A stretch of DNA of 64,000 nucleotides from SLJN01 sp964505385 (GTDB taxonomy: Bacteria > Bacteroidota > Rhodothermia > Balneolales > Natronogracilivirgulaceae), in assembly GCA_964505385.1 (NCBI GenBank), contig CAZDIA010000014.1:12400-76399 (forward strand). Direction: 5' to 3'. The notes below the pieces were generated by a model. The model was not told where the DNA came from, did not search any database, and was given only the letters and a program-made list of their open reading frames with translations. Each line of letters begins with the position of its first letter. The stretch's first letter is position 1. The position numbers and the translations under genes were made by a program. This document shows, piece after piece, positions 45,968 through 55,204 of the stretch.

Positions 45968-46966
45968 TCAGAAAACTATCTGCATTTGCACCGTCAGCAA
46001 ATCGTCAATATTTGGATTTGACTCATCATCACGGATTTCATAGTTAACCGACAGCCTGTTATCTCCCTGAAAATAATAATTCAGCCCGGCGGTAATTCCG
46101 GTGTAGCGTACATCATCCATATCCGTATCGGGATCGTGGTATTCATAGCGGACCAATGGCTGCCACGAGTCATTAATCTGATATGCTCCCAGAATGTAGA
46201 ATCCCTGCTGATCCTGCTCTCCCCCTTCGGGAAGATCATCCCGACGGAATAAATATTCGGAGCGTACCTGAAGCTGATCGTTATTCCACTCCGCATCAAC
46301 GCCGGCGCGCAGTCTGCTTTCCTCATCATCAGCACCTGCCGGTAAATAGTGACCAAAATGGCCGGAAACTCCTACTTCCAATTCCTCAACCGGGTTGTAA
46401 CCGACCCGGCCTATAACATCTTTGGGATCAATATCCTCGGTTACGTTAGCTCCGGTGCCATTAATCAGCGCTACGGCGTAATCCAGATCGCCGAATGTTC
46501 CCGATGCCTGAACTCCGATATCCCGAAAGATACGATGGGTATTAATCCGTTGACTAACCTGTGACCGGTCAATAGCCGGATGAAAAAAAATCGGCTCCTG
46601 TCCTTCAAGTCCGAATGGAACAAGAAACTGACCGGTACGAATTTGAAGTCGTGGATCAATATTGAAATTGACCATCGCATTTACAAGCTGGGGATTTCTG
46701 TCCGGTGGTTCCACCAATCCACCGACCAGGTTAACACTGATCCGGTCAGTTACCGGACCAGCAAGACCGATCCGCGCAAGCCGGTTAGAAAAAGCGGTAG
46801 GATTATCATCATGGGCATCGTAGGTAAAATGCTGTTGAAAAAAACCGGTTAGGTTATAAGATGAGTTATTTTCACCGTTTTGAGCGGCGAAAGTCTGTTC
46901 CGTCACCATCATTGGAATAATAATAAAAGGTAGTGCTACAAGAAGTTTAATAGTCAATTTTGGCAT
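45968..46966 (-). CDS. Outer-membrane porin, phosphate-selective porin O/P-like
   Basis: 332 residues. Signal peptide (LLVALPFIIIPMMVTEQTFA, cleavage near AFA/AQ). The mature chain has strands typical of OprP/OprO-like porins: NRLARIGLAGPVTDRISVNL, LQIRTGQFLVPFGLEGQEP, RDIGVQASGTFGDLDYAVAL, TAGLNYYFQGDNRLSVNYE, and a terminal Phe (VQMQIVF). Anion choice is not determinable from sequence. First gene of the two-gene unit with the MFS transporter. Confidence 0.85.
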   Translation of the reverse strand: MPKLTIKLLVALPFIIIPMMVTEQTFAAQNGENNSSYNLTGFFQQHFTYDAHDDNPTAFSNRLARIGLAGPVTDRISVNLVGGLVEPPDRNPQLVNAMVNFNIDPRLQIRTGQFLVPFGLEGQEPIFFHPAIDRSQVSQRINTHRIFRDIGVQASGTFGDLDYAVALINGTGANVTEDIDPKDVIGRVGYNPVEELEVGVSGHFGHYLPAGADDEESRLRAGVDAEWNNDQLQVRSEYLFRRDDLPEGGEQDQQGFYILGAYQINDSWQPLVRYEYHDPDTDMDDVRYTGITAGLNYYFQGDNRLSVNYEIRDDESNPNIDDLLTVQMQIVF

Positions 46967-47212
46967 TAGTTTAAAGCTTTTGAGGTTTTAATATTCACTA
47001 ATATAATTATTTATATATTTGCTTGCAATACCCACTCAAGATGTGGCATGGGTAGTAAAATCCTGTTTGCATTTGTCAACTTGTTATTCATCCACCAGTA
47101 AAAAGATCAGTGCCTTTTGTACAAATAATCCCGGACTTATTAATTTTTGATGAACTTTGTTATTTTTTGCTTTGTTCTTGAGGCGTAAGTATTAATCTAA
47201 AACAAATCAACT

Positions 47213-47449
47213 ATGGAAAAAGGAAAAGTAGCAGCAAAGCAACCATTCGTAATGACTGTAGAACCCGGAACGTATGCCTGGTGTGCTTGCGGGCATTCTT
47301 CTAATCAACCATATTGCGACGGCTCACACAAAGGCACCGAATTTAAACCGGTAGTGGAAAAGGTTGAGGAAGAGAAAAAAGTTGCGTGGTGTGGTTGTAA
47401 ACAAACAGGAAATGCACCGTTTTGTGATGGATCACACAATAATATTTAA
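47213..47449 (+). CDS. CDGSH iron-sulfur domain protein (tandem motif)
   Basis: 78 residues with two complete CDGSH motifs: CACGHSSNQPYCDGSH and CGCKQTGNAPFCDGSH. Each binds a redox-active [2Fe-2S] cluster with three Cys and one His, as in mitoNEET-type proteins. The tandem form in one small soluble protein is a known bacterial variety. A cytoplasmic electron-transfer or cluster-donor role is expected but not specified. It is monocistronic and precedes a repeat-bearing gap. Confidence 0.93.
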   Translation: MEKGKVAAKQPFVMTVEPGTYAWCACGHSSNQPYCDGSHKGTEFKPVVEKVEEEKKVAWCGCKQTGNAPFCDGSHNNI

Positions 47450-47925
47450 TGCCTCTAAGAAAATGCCAATTAAGAGTCCACTCCGAAAAGTCTGGGCTGC
47501 ATATTAACACCTAAATTATTAAAGTAACGGTCATTCCGGAATCCCAGCTTCTTATCCCGAATCTTTCGGGACGGAATCCAGGGATTTTAGAAAAATATTA
47601 GCATTAACTCCTGGATCCCGGATAAGAATTCCGCTACGCTCCATCCTTTCCGGGATGACTACTTTACTTATTTAAGCTATAATCATACATCAGTAGCATT
47701 TCAGACTTTTCGGAGTGGGCTCAATTAACAAATTTCAAATAACAATTAAGCTCCAATGACTTAATGACCCCAATCTCCAAACTGGTGCCGAGATCATATT
47801 TGGTCATTAATAAATAGATCATTGGAATTTTTCCACAAAGGTCTTTGGGACAAGTTTTGAAATTTGAGGTCTGAGATTTGCTTTTTAAATCAAGGAAATC
47901 TTTGATACCTCTTTGCTGCTGATTA
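47450..47925. other. Non-coding stretch with MITE-like element
   Basis: It contains the element at 47468-47726. The remaining 199 bp before the TonB receptor stop show no gene or RNA feature I recognise. Confidence 0.65.
47468..47726. mobile_element. MITE-like element with 21-bp terminal inverted repeats
   Basis: Left end GAGTCCACTCCGAAAAGTCT (47474 on) is the reverse complement of the right end starting CAGACTTTTCGGAGTGGGCT at 47702, with one mismatch over 21 bp; the match continues loosely into AATTAA. Inside lies a second inverted pair, GTCATTCCGGAA...GGATCC facing CCGGGATGAC, a layout like common intergenic palindromes. No coding capacity. Length (about 259 bp), long terminal repeats and absence of a transposase suggest a non-autonomous element. 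Confidence 0.7.
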
Positions 47926-50703
47926 TCAAAAGTTGAATTCTACGCTAAAGGTCGGATAAAACCCCGGCATCTTACGCTCTCGTGTTTCATAGCCTTCTAT
48001 TACTCCGGTTGTAAGATCAAAGTCTTCAGCTGGAACCTCGTGCTGTAAACTCCAGTCAACTGTATTGCGGCGGTTCAATATGTTGATTAAATCAAGCCGT
48101 AAATCAAGATTGGCAAAGCCAATAGAGGGGCGGTATATCAAAGAAACGTCAAGCTGATGAAACGGGCTGAGGCGGTCATTTTCCGGATCCAGAAATGAAT
48201 AGTCACCGGTTCGCGTCACATCCCGAAATGGCAGGTAATCATAGTAAGATTGACGAAATCCCCAATCACGACCCAATAGGGATTGCCATTTTACTACTGC
48301 GGAAAAATTCTCCAATGGCCTCAACAGCGTGCGCGCCTGAATTCGGTGTGGCTCATTCCATGGAGCTGAAACCTCCCGGTTGAACGGGGAGCCTTTCTCA
48401 ACTTTTGAAATATTATAATCATATCCAAACATCAGATTGACCCTGGAGTCGAACATCTTTTGATTCAACCGTACCCCGGCACCATAGGAACGCATAGCCG
48501 ATGTTTCCATAAACGCTTCGGGTGAATCTCGTTCCACTGTTACTCCTCTTATCAGATTTTCATATGAGGTAATGTAACCCGTCGGCTGCCATTTGTGATA
48601 AGCTTCTAATTCAATTGTTGTGCCCGAAGCGGGCTGATTGAACCACGATCCGCTCAAATGATAAGCTTTGGGAATTTCAGAAGTCATCGCATGTGACCAC
48701 ACTTGCAGTGATGGCACTACCGACGTCGGGCCAATGGTACTGATCTCATATTGATTTATAAACTGCCGGTATAATCCACCGGAAACCCGGCCTGCCCAGT
48801 ATCCGATGGGAGAATCAGCCCGGTCATATTGAACCGAGGCTCGCGGCTCCGCATATATTTGCTCATGCGAATTGGTATAAGTAAAACGGGAGCCGGCCTT
48901 TACTTCCCAGTTATCACCAAGCTGCCGGTTTGCATTCAAATAAAAAGCGCTGATAAGTGAATTCTGCCGGATACGGGTAGGCAGGAAGAAAAATTCACTA
49001 AAATCCACTTCTGAAGCTACCAGATTTACATCTGCACCCCCATCGATACTGAACCGGGGATTAAAACTGTAGTCACCATCTACCCGAAGCAAGAGATGTT
49101 CAATCATGTTATCTCCGGTTTGCATAAAGTTTTCCGGATCCACTCCGGCTCGTTCAAACGCTGCAAGCTGATCGGACATAGCAAAAGCAGCCACCTCCTC
49201 TTGTTCATCGATGATCATCCGGTAATTGTGATTCATACGGCTGGTTGAATAAGCAAGCTGGGAAGTCAGATGCAGTCGCGGATTTACTTGCGTATCCCAA
49301 CTAAGCTGACCCATAATGTTGGTCCAGTCGTACTCTTCTCCAGCATGAAAATACGGGGGATAGTCCGTCTGAGGAGGAGCCTCCGCAAGATGGGCGGACC
49401 CGACATTATTATGACCGTAATAAGCCGACGCTCCAAGAGTATTATGATCATTGATCTCAAACCTGCCACTGAGATGTAAATCCGCAAAACTCACGCTCGA
49501 CTCTTGCTGAGTCGGCCGAAATTCTGATAAATCCATCTCTGATGGAACAAACTGATTGCTGATAAGCGGATCCACATAATCCCACTCTTGCAAGCTTTGT
49601 TCGAGAACGGGATCCTGATACACATCCCAATAGTTGGTTCGAAATGCACCCATGATATTATAGGATGAATCATCGGATGAACTCAGATCACCCCGTAAAT
49701 TAATTGTTAGCGGATCTCCCTGCAGATACCCTCTGTTTTCGCCTTCAGCAGCTGATTCATGATTGAGTTCGACAATACCCGCAATTTGGCTTCCCTCTTC
49801 CACGCCGTATCCCGCTTTATGCAACTGAATATCCCCGATTGCCATCGGACTAAACGCACTGAAAAGCTGACCAAAACTATACGGATTGTACATCGGCACG
49901 CCATCGAGTCTCATCCGGTGCTCGCCGGTTTGTCCACCCTGCAAATGCAGATCCTGCATCGGGAGGCCGTATTGCACGCCGGAGTATAAACTCAAGCTGC
50001 GAATGACATCAAACTGCTCATCTGCCAAATGCCACTCACTTCGGGTTTCATGCGGATTACCTTGTTGGATTCCGGCTAAATTCGGGCGGTTTCCTGTAAC
50101 AATTACCGGAGAAAAATCAACCGGCTCTGGTTGAAGATTCACCTCTTCAGCTGTATGCCCGTCCGGCTTGATTTCAATTTCTTTTTCAACGGTTTCATAC
50201 CCCACATAACTGAAAAGAATCCGGTAAGTGCCGCTCATCATACGGTTCAGACTGAAATTGCCGCTGCGATTTGTTGAAGTACCTCCGGAAGCATCCACCA
50301 GTTTTACCGTAGCGCCGGATAGCGGTTCGCCGGTGCGGCTGTCTTTCACTTTTCCGGTAAATGTCCCGTAAGCAGGATCATCTGATACGGTTTCGACTAT
50401 CACTATCGTGCCGGTAGATAAAGTAAGGTAGTCGAGCCGGGTATCCTCTAAAATTTCGGAGAGAATATCGGGCACCTTTTTTTCTTCGATGCGTACGTAC
50501 ACAGCCTCATCTTGAACCAGGTTTTGATCATAAATGAGGTCTGTATTAGTTTCCTGAGCTACATAATTGAGCACTTCTTCGAGCGGCTCTCCCCTGAATT
50601 CAAAAGAATAGGTTTCATCACCGGTCGCCTCCCCATAAGCAGGCAGAGCAAACCGAATGACCAGAAAAAGTATCAATGCAATATTAAGCTTTTTCCTCTG
50701 CAT
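47926..50703 (-). CDS. TonB-dependent receptor with STN and carboxypeptidase-regulatory-like domains
   Basis: 925 residues. Signal peptide, then an STN domain (FEFRGEPLEEVLNYVAQETN) that passes signals to FecR-type proteins. A carboxypeptidase regulatory-like domain follows (KDSRTGEPLSGATVKLVDAS.. GTYRILFSYVGYE). The plug region HLQGGQTGEHRMRLDGVPMY precedes a long 22-strand-type barrel ending EFNF. The substrate is unknown: no adjacent SusD or siderophore gene. It is directly downstream of fecR-like and ECF sigma genes (9-bp gap), so the three form a signalling unit in which the receptor controls its own transcription. Confidence 0.92.
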   Translation of the reverse strand: MQRKKLNIALILFLVIRFALPAYGEATGDETYSFEFRGEPLEEVLNYVAQETNTDLIYDQNLVQDEAVYVRIEEKKVPDILSEILEDTRLDYLTLSTGTIVIVETVSDDPAYGTFTGKVKDSRTGEPLSGATVKLVDASGGTSTNRSGNFSLNRMMSGTYRILFSYVGYETVEKEIEIKPDGHTAEEVNLQPEPVDFSPVIVTGNRPNLAGIQQGNPHETRSEWHLADEQFDVIRSLSLYSGVQYGLPMQDLHLQGGQTGEHRMRLDGVPMYNPYSFGQLFSAFSPMAIGDIQLHKAGYGVEEGSQIAGIVELNHESAAEGENRGYLQGDPLTINLRGDLSSSDDSSYNIMGAFRTNYWDVYQDPVLEQSLQEWDYVDPLISNQFVPSEMDLSEFRPTQQESSVSFADLHLSGRFEINDHNTLGASAYYGHNNVGSAHLAEAPPQTDYPPYFHAGEEYDWTNIMGQLSWDTQVNPRLHLTSQLAYSTSRMNHNYRMIIDEQEEVAAFAMSDQLAAFERAGVDPENFMQTGDNMIEHLLLRVDGDYSFNPRFSIDGGADVNLVASEVDFSEFFFLPTRIRQNSLISAFYLNANRQLGDNWEVKAGSRFTYTNSHEQIYAEPRASVQYDRADSPIGYWAGRVSGGLYRQFINQYEISTIGPTSVVPSLQVWSHAMTSEIPKAYHLSGSWFNQPASGTTIELEAYHKWQPTGYITSYENLIRGVTVERDSPEAFMETSAMRSYGAGVRLNQKMFDSRVNLMFGYDYNISKVEKGSPFNREVSAPWNEPHRIQARTLLRPLENFSAVVKWQSLLGRDWGFRQSYYDYLPFRDVTRTGDYSFLDPENDRLSPFHQLDVSLIYRPSIGFANLDLRLDLINILNRRNTVDWSLQHEVPAEDFDLTTGVIEGYETRERKMPGFYPTFSVEFNF

Positions 50704-50712
50704 AAATATCGT

Positions 50713-51648
50713 CTATTCCCGATATATCCGGAAACCATTGGCTGTCTCGGAATAACGTAATCCTTTCACCTGGCTTATATCCGCAATTATACCGTCAGCA
50801 TCATCCGGATCAGCGTAGTGCGTGGTTAAGGTTTCATTGAGAATTTGTTCATCTTCAATATCAATGCGAACGTCAAATCGCCGCTCAATTTCGCGAAATA
50901 TTTTCCAGAGTGGTTTATTATCGAAAACAAGGCGGTTTTCACGCCAGCCGGTTACATCTTCAATCGAAACCTCTTCAGGCCCGGCGGGCTCCTCCATATC
51001 AGCCGACCACCAGCTGCGCATGCCGGCCTGCAGACTTACTTTTTTATCCCGTGCATTTTCAGGATAAAGATCAACACTGCCGCTTGCTACCGAAACCTGT
51101 ACTTCCCGGCCGGGCTCCTCACTCCATGAGCGGATGTTAAATTCGGTACCGGTAACTTCAACAACCGAATTATTTGATATAACTGTAAAAGGGTGGCTCT
51201 CTACTTCCACCCGGAAGTATGCTTCTCCGTCCAGTTCAATTTCACGATTCAGGTAAGAAAACAACCGGCTATACTGAATTTCGGAGCCGCTGTTCATTTC
51301 AACTGAGGAGCCATCAGGCAGTTCAATAGTGGCTGTTTTTCCATAGGGTACAGTTTCTGTTACGGGGATTAATAAATATGAAGAACCTATTATAAGCAAA
51401 GTTACTGCGGCAGCTGCCAACCATCTCCACCGCATCGCAGGGCTATAACTTTTGTTATCATCCGATACACCAATGCGGTGATGAACATTTTTCAAGGCCT
51501 GTTCGGTATCGTGCTCAGAAACCTTCACATTCGGACGCGGAGGCACATCTCCCGACTCCCTCCAGAGTTTTTCTGCCGCGGGTTTTTCGTCATCCTCAAA
51601 ATTCTGAAGGATTTCATTGAGTTCGGATTTATCATTAAGGTTAGTCAT
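50713..51648 (-). CDS. FecR-family anti-sigma regulator
   Basis: 311 residues. The cytoplasmic N-terminus contains LNEILQNFEDDEKPAAEKLW. One membrane segment lies near residues 72-93 (WRWLAAAAVTLLIIGSSYLL). The periplasmic FecR domain has VPYGKTATIELPDGSSVEMN, EIELDGEAYFRVE, SNNSVVEVTGTEFNIRSW, then the STN-like C-terminal segment GWRENRLVFDNKPLWKIF. It relays the receptor state to the ECF sigma factor. The start overlaps the sigma gene stop by 4 bases. Confidence 0.93.
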   Translation of the reverse strand: MTNLNDKSELNEILQNFEDDEKPAAEKLWRESGDVPPRPNVKVSEHDTEQALKNVHHRIGVSDDNKSYSPAMRWRWLAAAAVTLLIIGSSYLLIPVTETVPYGKTATIELPDGSSVEMNSGSEIQYSRLFSYLNREIELDGEAYFRVEVESHPFTVISNNSVVEVTGTEFNIRSWSEEPGREVQVSVASGSVDLYPENARDKKVSLQAGMRSWWSADMEEPAGPEEVSIEDVTGWRENRLVFDNKPLWKIFREIERRFDVRIDIEDEQILNETLTTHYADPDDADGIIADISQVKGLRYSETANGFRIYRE

Positions 51649-52232
51649 GATCTTAAATATCCGGATTCTTTTTTATCAGTTTCGTACCAGTCTCTAAGTT
51701 GTTTAAGAGCTGCGGTAAGGTGGTTGTTTACCGTCTTTTGGGATACCTCCATTACCCTGGCAATCTCGTGATGATGAAGCCCGTCGAAGCGGCTTAATTC
51801 GAAAGCCTCACGTTGCCGGTCAGGCAGTTTATTAATCCAATCATAAATTTTCTTTCTGGCTTTTTCATCAAAATTTGGATCATTTTCGTAAGGGTCTGCA
51901 GAAGCAGTTTCGTCAGCAAGTATGTTATCTTCGGGTTCCATCACTTCGCGGCGGTCCCGTAAATAATTTAATGCCCTGTTACGTACAGCCCGGTATACAT
52001 ATGCCACTACAGATCGATCGGGATCGACCTCATGGCGTTTTTGCCACAGTAGTACAAAAGTATCCTGGACTACATCATCAGCCGCTTCGCGGTCTTGTAT
52101 TATGCTATACGCATACCCCACCAGTCGGGGATACAAAACCCGGAACATATCATCAAAAGCCTTCCTGTCGGAGCGGTTGAGCCGCTCAGCCCAGTGGCGT
52201 ATTTGTTCATTAGAGATATCTCTCATGCTCAT
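51645..52232 (-). CDS. ECF-type RNA polymerase sigma factor (FecI-like)
   Basis: 195 residues. Sigma2 region FDDMFRVLYPRLVGYAYSII with QDREAADDVVQDTFVLLWQK, and sigma4 region LPDRQREAFELSRFDGLHHH then EIARVMEVSQKTVNNHL. It directs RNA polymerase to the receptor operon when released or activated by the FecR protein. Gene order sigma, FecR, TonB receptor is the Bacteroidota FecI/FecR pattern. It is the first gene of the minus-strand operon. Confidence 0.93.
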   Translation of the reverse strand: MSMRDISNEQIRHWAERLNRSDRKAFDDMFRVLYPRLVGYAYSIIQDREAADDVVQDTFVLLWQKRHEVDPDRSVVAYVYRAVRNRALNYLRDRREVMEPEDNILADETASADPYENDPNFDEKARKKIYDWINKLPDRQREAFELSRFDGLHHHEIARVMEVSQKTVNNHLTAALKQLRDWYETDKKESGYLRS

Positions 52233-52335
52233 GTGTCATCTTTACACAACACAAACCCGATAGACCTATCCGGGATAGTGATCATTTTAAAATTTTATCC
52301 ATCAACCCACACGATGTAAGGTGCTTATATTTTCC

Positions 52336-52367
52336 TTTCTGTCATAATTAGACAGAAAAGTTTTTTT
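52336..52367 (+). terminator. Hairpin with T run in the sigma-serpin gap
   Basis: TTTCTGTC and GACAGAAA form a perfect 8-bp stem with a 7-base loop, then AGTTTTTTT. No plus-strand gene ends just upstream, so it may be part of an intergenic element or an attenuator-like site. Confidence 0.45.
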
Positions 52368-52382
52368 GATCATTTGCATCAT

Positions 52383-52549
52383 GAAGAAGTCAAGATGACA
52401 AGAAGTGAAGAATTCAAGAAAATAAGAGTAGTTTGAGGGAGCGGCTGAGTTGGTTGATCTTCTTTCCATCTTGACTTCTTTACCTCTTTACATCTTCCTT
52501 TTATTACCTATTCAAAAAGTTTTTTAATTCCGGCTTGTTCATGTTAGGT
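52383..52549. repeat. Dispersed repeat R1, copy 2
   Basis: The counterpart of 20717-20900: same left block (GAAGAAGTCAAGATGACAAG), GAATTCAAGAAAAT, pyrimidine-rich CATCTTGACTTCTTTAC block and right end GGCTTGTTCATGTTAGGT. In this copy the inner arm CATCTTGACTTCTT is an exact reverse complement of the left block. Non-coding. Confidence 0.7.
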
Positions 52550-52619
52550 ATACTTAACAGCGAATGTGTAGATGGGTTAAACGAGGTTATTATTTATCCC
52601 GCTATTAAAATTTTAGCAT

Positions 52620-53897
52620 ATGATTATGGTTCTGGCAAAATACGCATTACTTCCGCTGTTGACACTTCCATTGATAACCGGGTGTGAGGTCTTCGATTTC
52701 GATGATAATGATGATGATTCCCCCGAAACATTCGAGCGGCGTGAACTCCCGAGAGAACTCGATACCTCCGAAATGCAAATTGTCGAAGGCTCCGGCGGTT
52801 TTGGCTTTGAGCTGATGCATAAAATCCTGCAGCAGGATGCCGAAGCGAGCCATTTCATCTCCCCGTTCAGCATTCTGATGGCCTACGGCATGACGATGAA
52901 CGGTGCCGAGGGCGAAACCTACGATCAAATGCAGGAGGTGTTCGGGTTAAGCGAGATGAGCCGCGATGAGATCAATGAAGCGGCACATAGTCTGATTAAG
53001 CTGCTAACTGAATTTGATGAAGACCACGCCCAATTCAATATTGCCAATTCGATCTGGTACCGCGACACCTTTGATTTTAAATCGGATTTTCTGGAAACCA
53101 ACCAGCATTATTACGAAGCAGCGATTGAACCCGCCGACTTTGCCGACCCGGAAACCGTTGATCTCATTAATAAATGGGTTGATGATAACACCGAAGGACT
53201 GATTGACGAGATCGTAGAGGGCCCTATTGATCCGCTTACGATCATGTATTTGATCAACACCATTTACTTCAACGGAGAGTGGACTCTTCAGTTTGATGAG
53301 AATCAAACCAGTCCGGCACCTTTCCACGCCGCAGATGGTGAAGAAATTGAAGTCGATATGATGGGATTTGAAGAAACACAGGAAATCGAGCATGCCACAG
53401 GCGATGGTTTTCAGGCGGTAAATCTGTATTACGGCGATGCCGGATTTGCGATAACACTTGTGCTGCCGGATGAAGATACTTCCCTGGATTCCTGGCTTAA
53501 AGATACAGAATGGTCGGATTGGGTCGATCTAACAGAGAATTTTTCAGAGCGCGAGATATTTGTCCAACTGCCCCGATTCAAAACCGAATATGAAATAGAC
53601 GAATTCCCGGATTTACTCCAGGAGTTGGGTATGATTGATGCATTTGACCCTGATATATCCGACTTCAGCAGAATGAGTGACGCTCGCGACGATTTGTATA
53701 TCAGCGACACGCGGCACAAAACCTTTATCGAAGTTGACGAAGCAGGAACGGAGGCGGCTGCAGCTACTTCCGTTGAAATTGAAGTTACCAGCGCACCGCC
53801 TACGGTTCGCCTCGACCGGCCCTTTTTCTATATGATCCGCGAGGTGGAATCCAATACCCCTTTGTTTATGGGGACTTATACCGGCATAACAGATTAG
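52620..53897 (+). CDS. Serpin family protein, lipoprotein (first of a pair)
   Basis: 425 residues. Lipobox LITGC (Cys near residue 22) indicates a membrane-anchored lipoprotein. The serpin fold is complete: FISPFSILMAYGMTMNGAEG, NSIWYRDTF, YLINTIYFNGEW and the C-terminal DRPFFYMIREVESNTPLFMG. The hinge EAGTEAAAATS is of the inhibitory kind. By the usual P17-to-P1 count the scissile bond is Thr-Ser (VTS), suggesting an elastase- or other neutral-residue-type target; this is inference. The second serpin starts 50 bp later. Confidence 0.93.
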   Translation: MIMVLAKYALLPLLTLPLITGCEVFDFDDNDDDSPETFERRELPRELDTSEMQIVEGSGGFGFELMHKILQQDAEASHFISPFSILMAYGMTMNGAEGETYDQMQEVFGLSEMSRDEINEAAHSLIKLLTEFDEDHAQFNIANSIWYRDTFDFKSDFLETNQHYYEAAIEPADFADPETVDLINKWVDDNTEGLIDEIVEGPIDPLTIMYLINTIYFNGEWTLQFDENQTSPAPFHAADGEEIEVDMMGFEETQEIEHATGDGFQAVNLYYGDAGFAITLVLPDEDTSLDSWLKDTEWSDWVDLTENFSEREIFVQLPRFKTEYEIDEFPDLLQELGMIDAFDPDISDFSRMSDARDDLYISDTRHKTFIEVDEAGTEAAAATSVEIEVTSAPPTVRLDRPFFYMIREVESNTPLFMGTYTGITD

Positions 53898-53947
53898 GAA
53901 TATTACCGGAATTAGCTATTACAAATTTTAACTACCAATAAAATCTT

Positions 53948-55204
53948 ATGATCACTAAAACAATCACCGCACTACTAAGCATCTCATTGCTATTCCTCGC
54001 CTCCTGTGATGTTTTCGATTCTACTGAGGATGATCCCTTAATGGATCAAGAACGAAAGTTGTCACGGCAGCTCACAGCTCAGGAACAAATGGCCGTGGAT
54101 GGCTCCAATGACTTTGCCTTTCTCCTGCTGCACCAGCTTCAGGAAAAGGAAGAAGGGGCAAGTTTTTTCGTATCACCTTTCAGTATCACTTCGGCTTTTG
54201 GCATGACGCTTAACGGAGCTGAAGGAAGCACCTATGAACAAATGCGCGATTTCTTCGGTTACGACGGTTTAACCCGCGATGAAATTAATGAAGCGTATCG
54301 CGATTTGGTGGAGCTTCTGGTGGAACTGGATCCACAGGTAGCCCTGAATATTGCCAACTCAATCTGGATCAGGGAAAATTTTGACGTAAAGCAGGATTTT
54401 ATCGATACCAATCGTGATTACTATAATGCCGAAGTCAGGGAGCTGGATTTTGCCAAAGAGGAAGCACCGGATATCATCAACGGCTGGATTGAGGAGGAAA
54501 CTGAAGGCATGATTGATGAGATGATTGATGAAATCGGCCCGGATGTTGTCATGTATCTCATCAATGCCATCTATTTCCAGGGCGACTGGACCATTCAATT
54601 TGACCCGGAACAAACCAACGATCGCCCGTTTCATCTTGAAGATGGAGAAACAACCGAAGTCCCTCTGATGTCTGCCCGGGATAACTTCCGCCACTACTTC
54701 GGTGATGACTGGACCGCCCTCGATATGTGGTATGGAGATGCCGGCTACTCCTTCACGGCTCTCAAACCGGCCGGGGATAACTCACTGGAAGAACAGATTT
54801 CTACTTTCACGGATGAAGATTTCGAAACTATAACTGAAAATCTTACTTCCGATACGGTAAATGTATATGTCCCGAAATTCGAGCTGAATTATGAGATCGA
54901 CAATTTTAAAGATGAACTAAAGGACATGGGGCTGACAGAGCCTTTCAGCCTCAGAGGTGCGGACTTTTCGGGAATCAATGAGGATGAACCGTTGGCCATT
55001 TCCAATGTCCTGCACGAAGCTGTCATTGAGCTTGATGAAGAAGGCAGTGAAGCAGCAGCAGCAACGGTAATAGAAATGATACGCGAGGTTTCCGTAGGAG
55101 GTGATAGCACGCCAACTATCCGACTCGATCAGCCTTTTCTGTTTTTCATCCGTGAGAATACAACAAACACCATTTTATTTATGGGAGTATTTACCGGCAA
55201 ATAA
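53948..55204 (+). CDS. Serpin family protein, lipoprotein (second of a pair)
   Basis: 418 residues, clearly a paralogue of the upstream gene. Lipobox LFLASC (Cys20). Serpin blocks: FFVSPFSITSAFGMTLNGAEG (in part), NSIWIRENF, YLINAIYFQGDW, DQPFLFFIRENTTNTILFMG. The hinge EEGSEAAAATV is of the inhibitory type. The reactive loop is five residues longer than in the first serpin and contains MIREVS, so Arg or Glu lies near P1 and a different protease class is probable. The pair is one transcript ended by a strong terminator. Confidence 0.93.
   Translation: MITKTITALLSISLLFLASCDVFDSTEDDPLMDQERKLSRQLTAQEQMAVDGSNDFAFLLLHQLQEKEEGASFFVSPFSITSAFGMTLNGAEGSTYEQMRDFFGYDGLTRDEINEAYRDLVELLVELDPQVALNIANSIWIRENFDVKQDFIDTNRDYYNAEVRELDFAKEEAPDIINGWIEEETEGMIDEMIDEIGPDVVMYLINAIYFQGDWTIQFDPEQTNDRPFHLEDGETTEVPLMSARDNFRHYFGDDWTALDMWYGDAGYSFTALKPAGDNSLEEQISTFTDEDFETITENLTSDTVNVYVPKFELNYEIDNFKDELKDMGLTEPFSLRGADFSGINEDEPLAISNVLHEAVIELDEEGSEAAAATVIEMIREVSVGGDSTPTIRLDQPFLFFIRENTTNTILFMGVFTGK

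Larger units (their letters stand above)
52233..52619. other. Divergent intergenic region with hairpin and dispersed repeat copy
   Basis: No gene is seen. A hairpin at 52336-52358 (TTTCTGTC/GACAGAAA, then AG and seven T) is terminator-like on the plus strand. Dispersed repeat copy 2 spans 52383-52549. Promoters for the sigma factor (minus) and first serpin (plus) should lie here, but I cannot place them. Confidence 0.6.
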
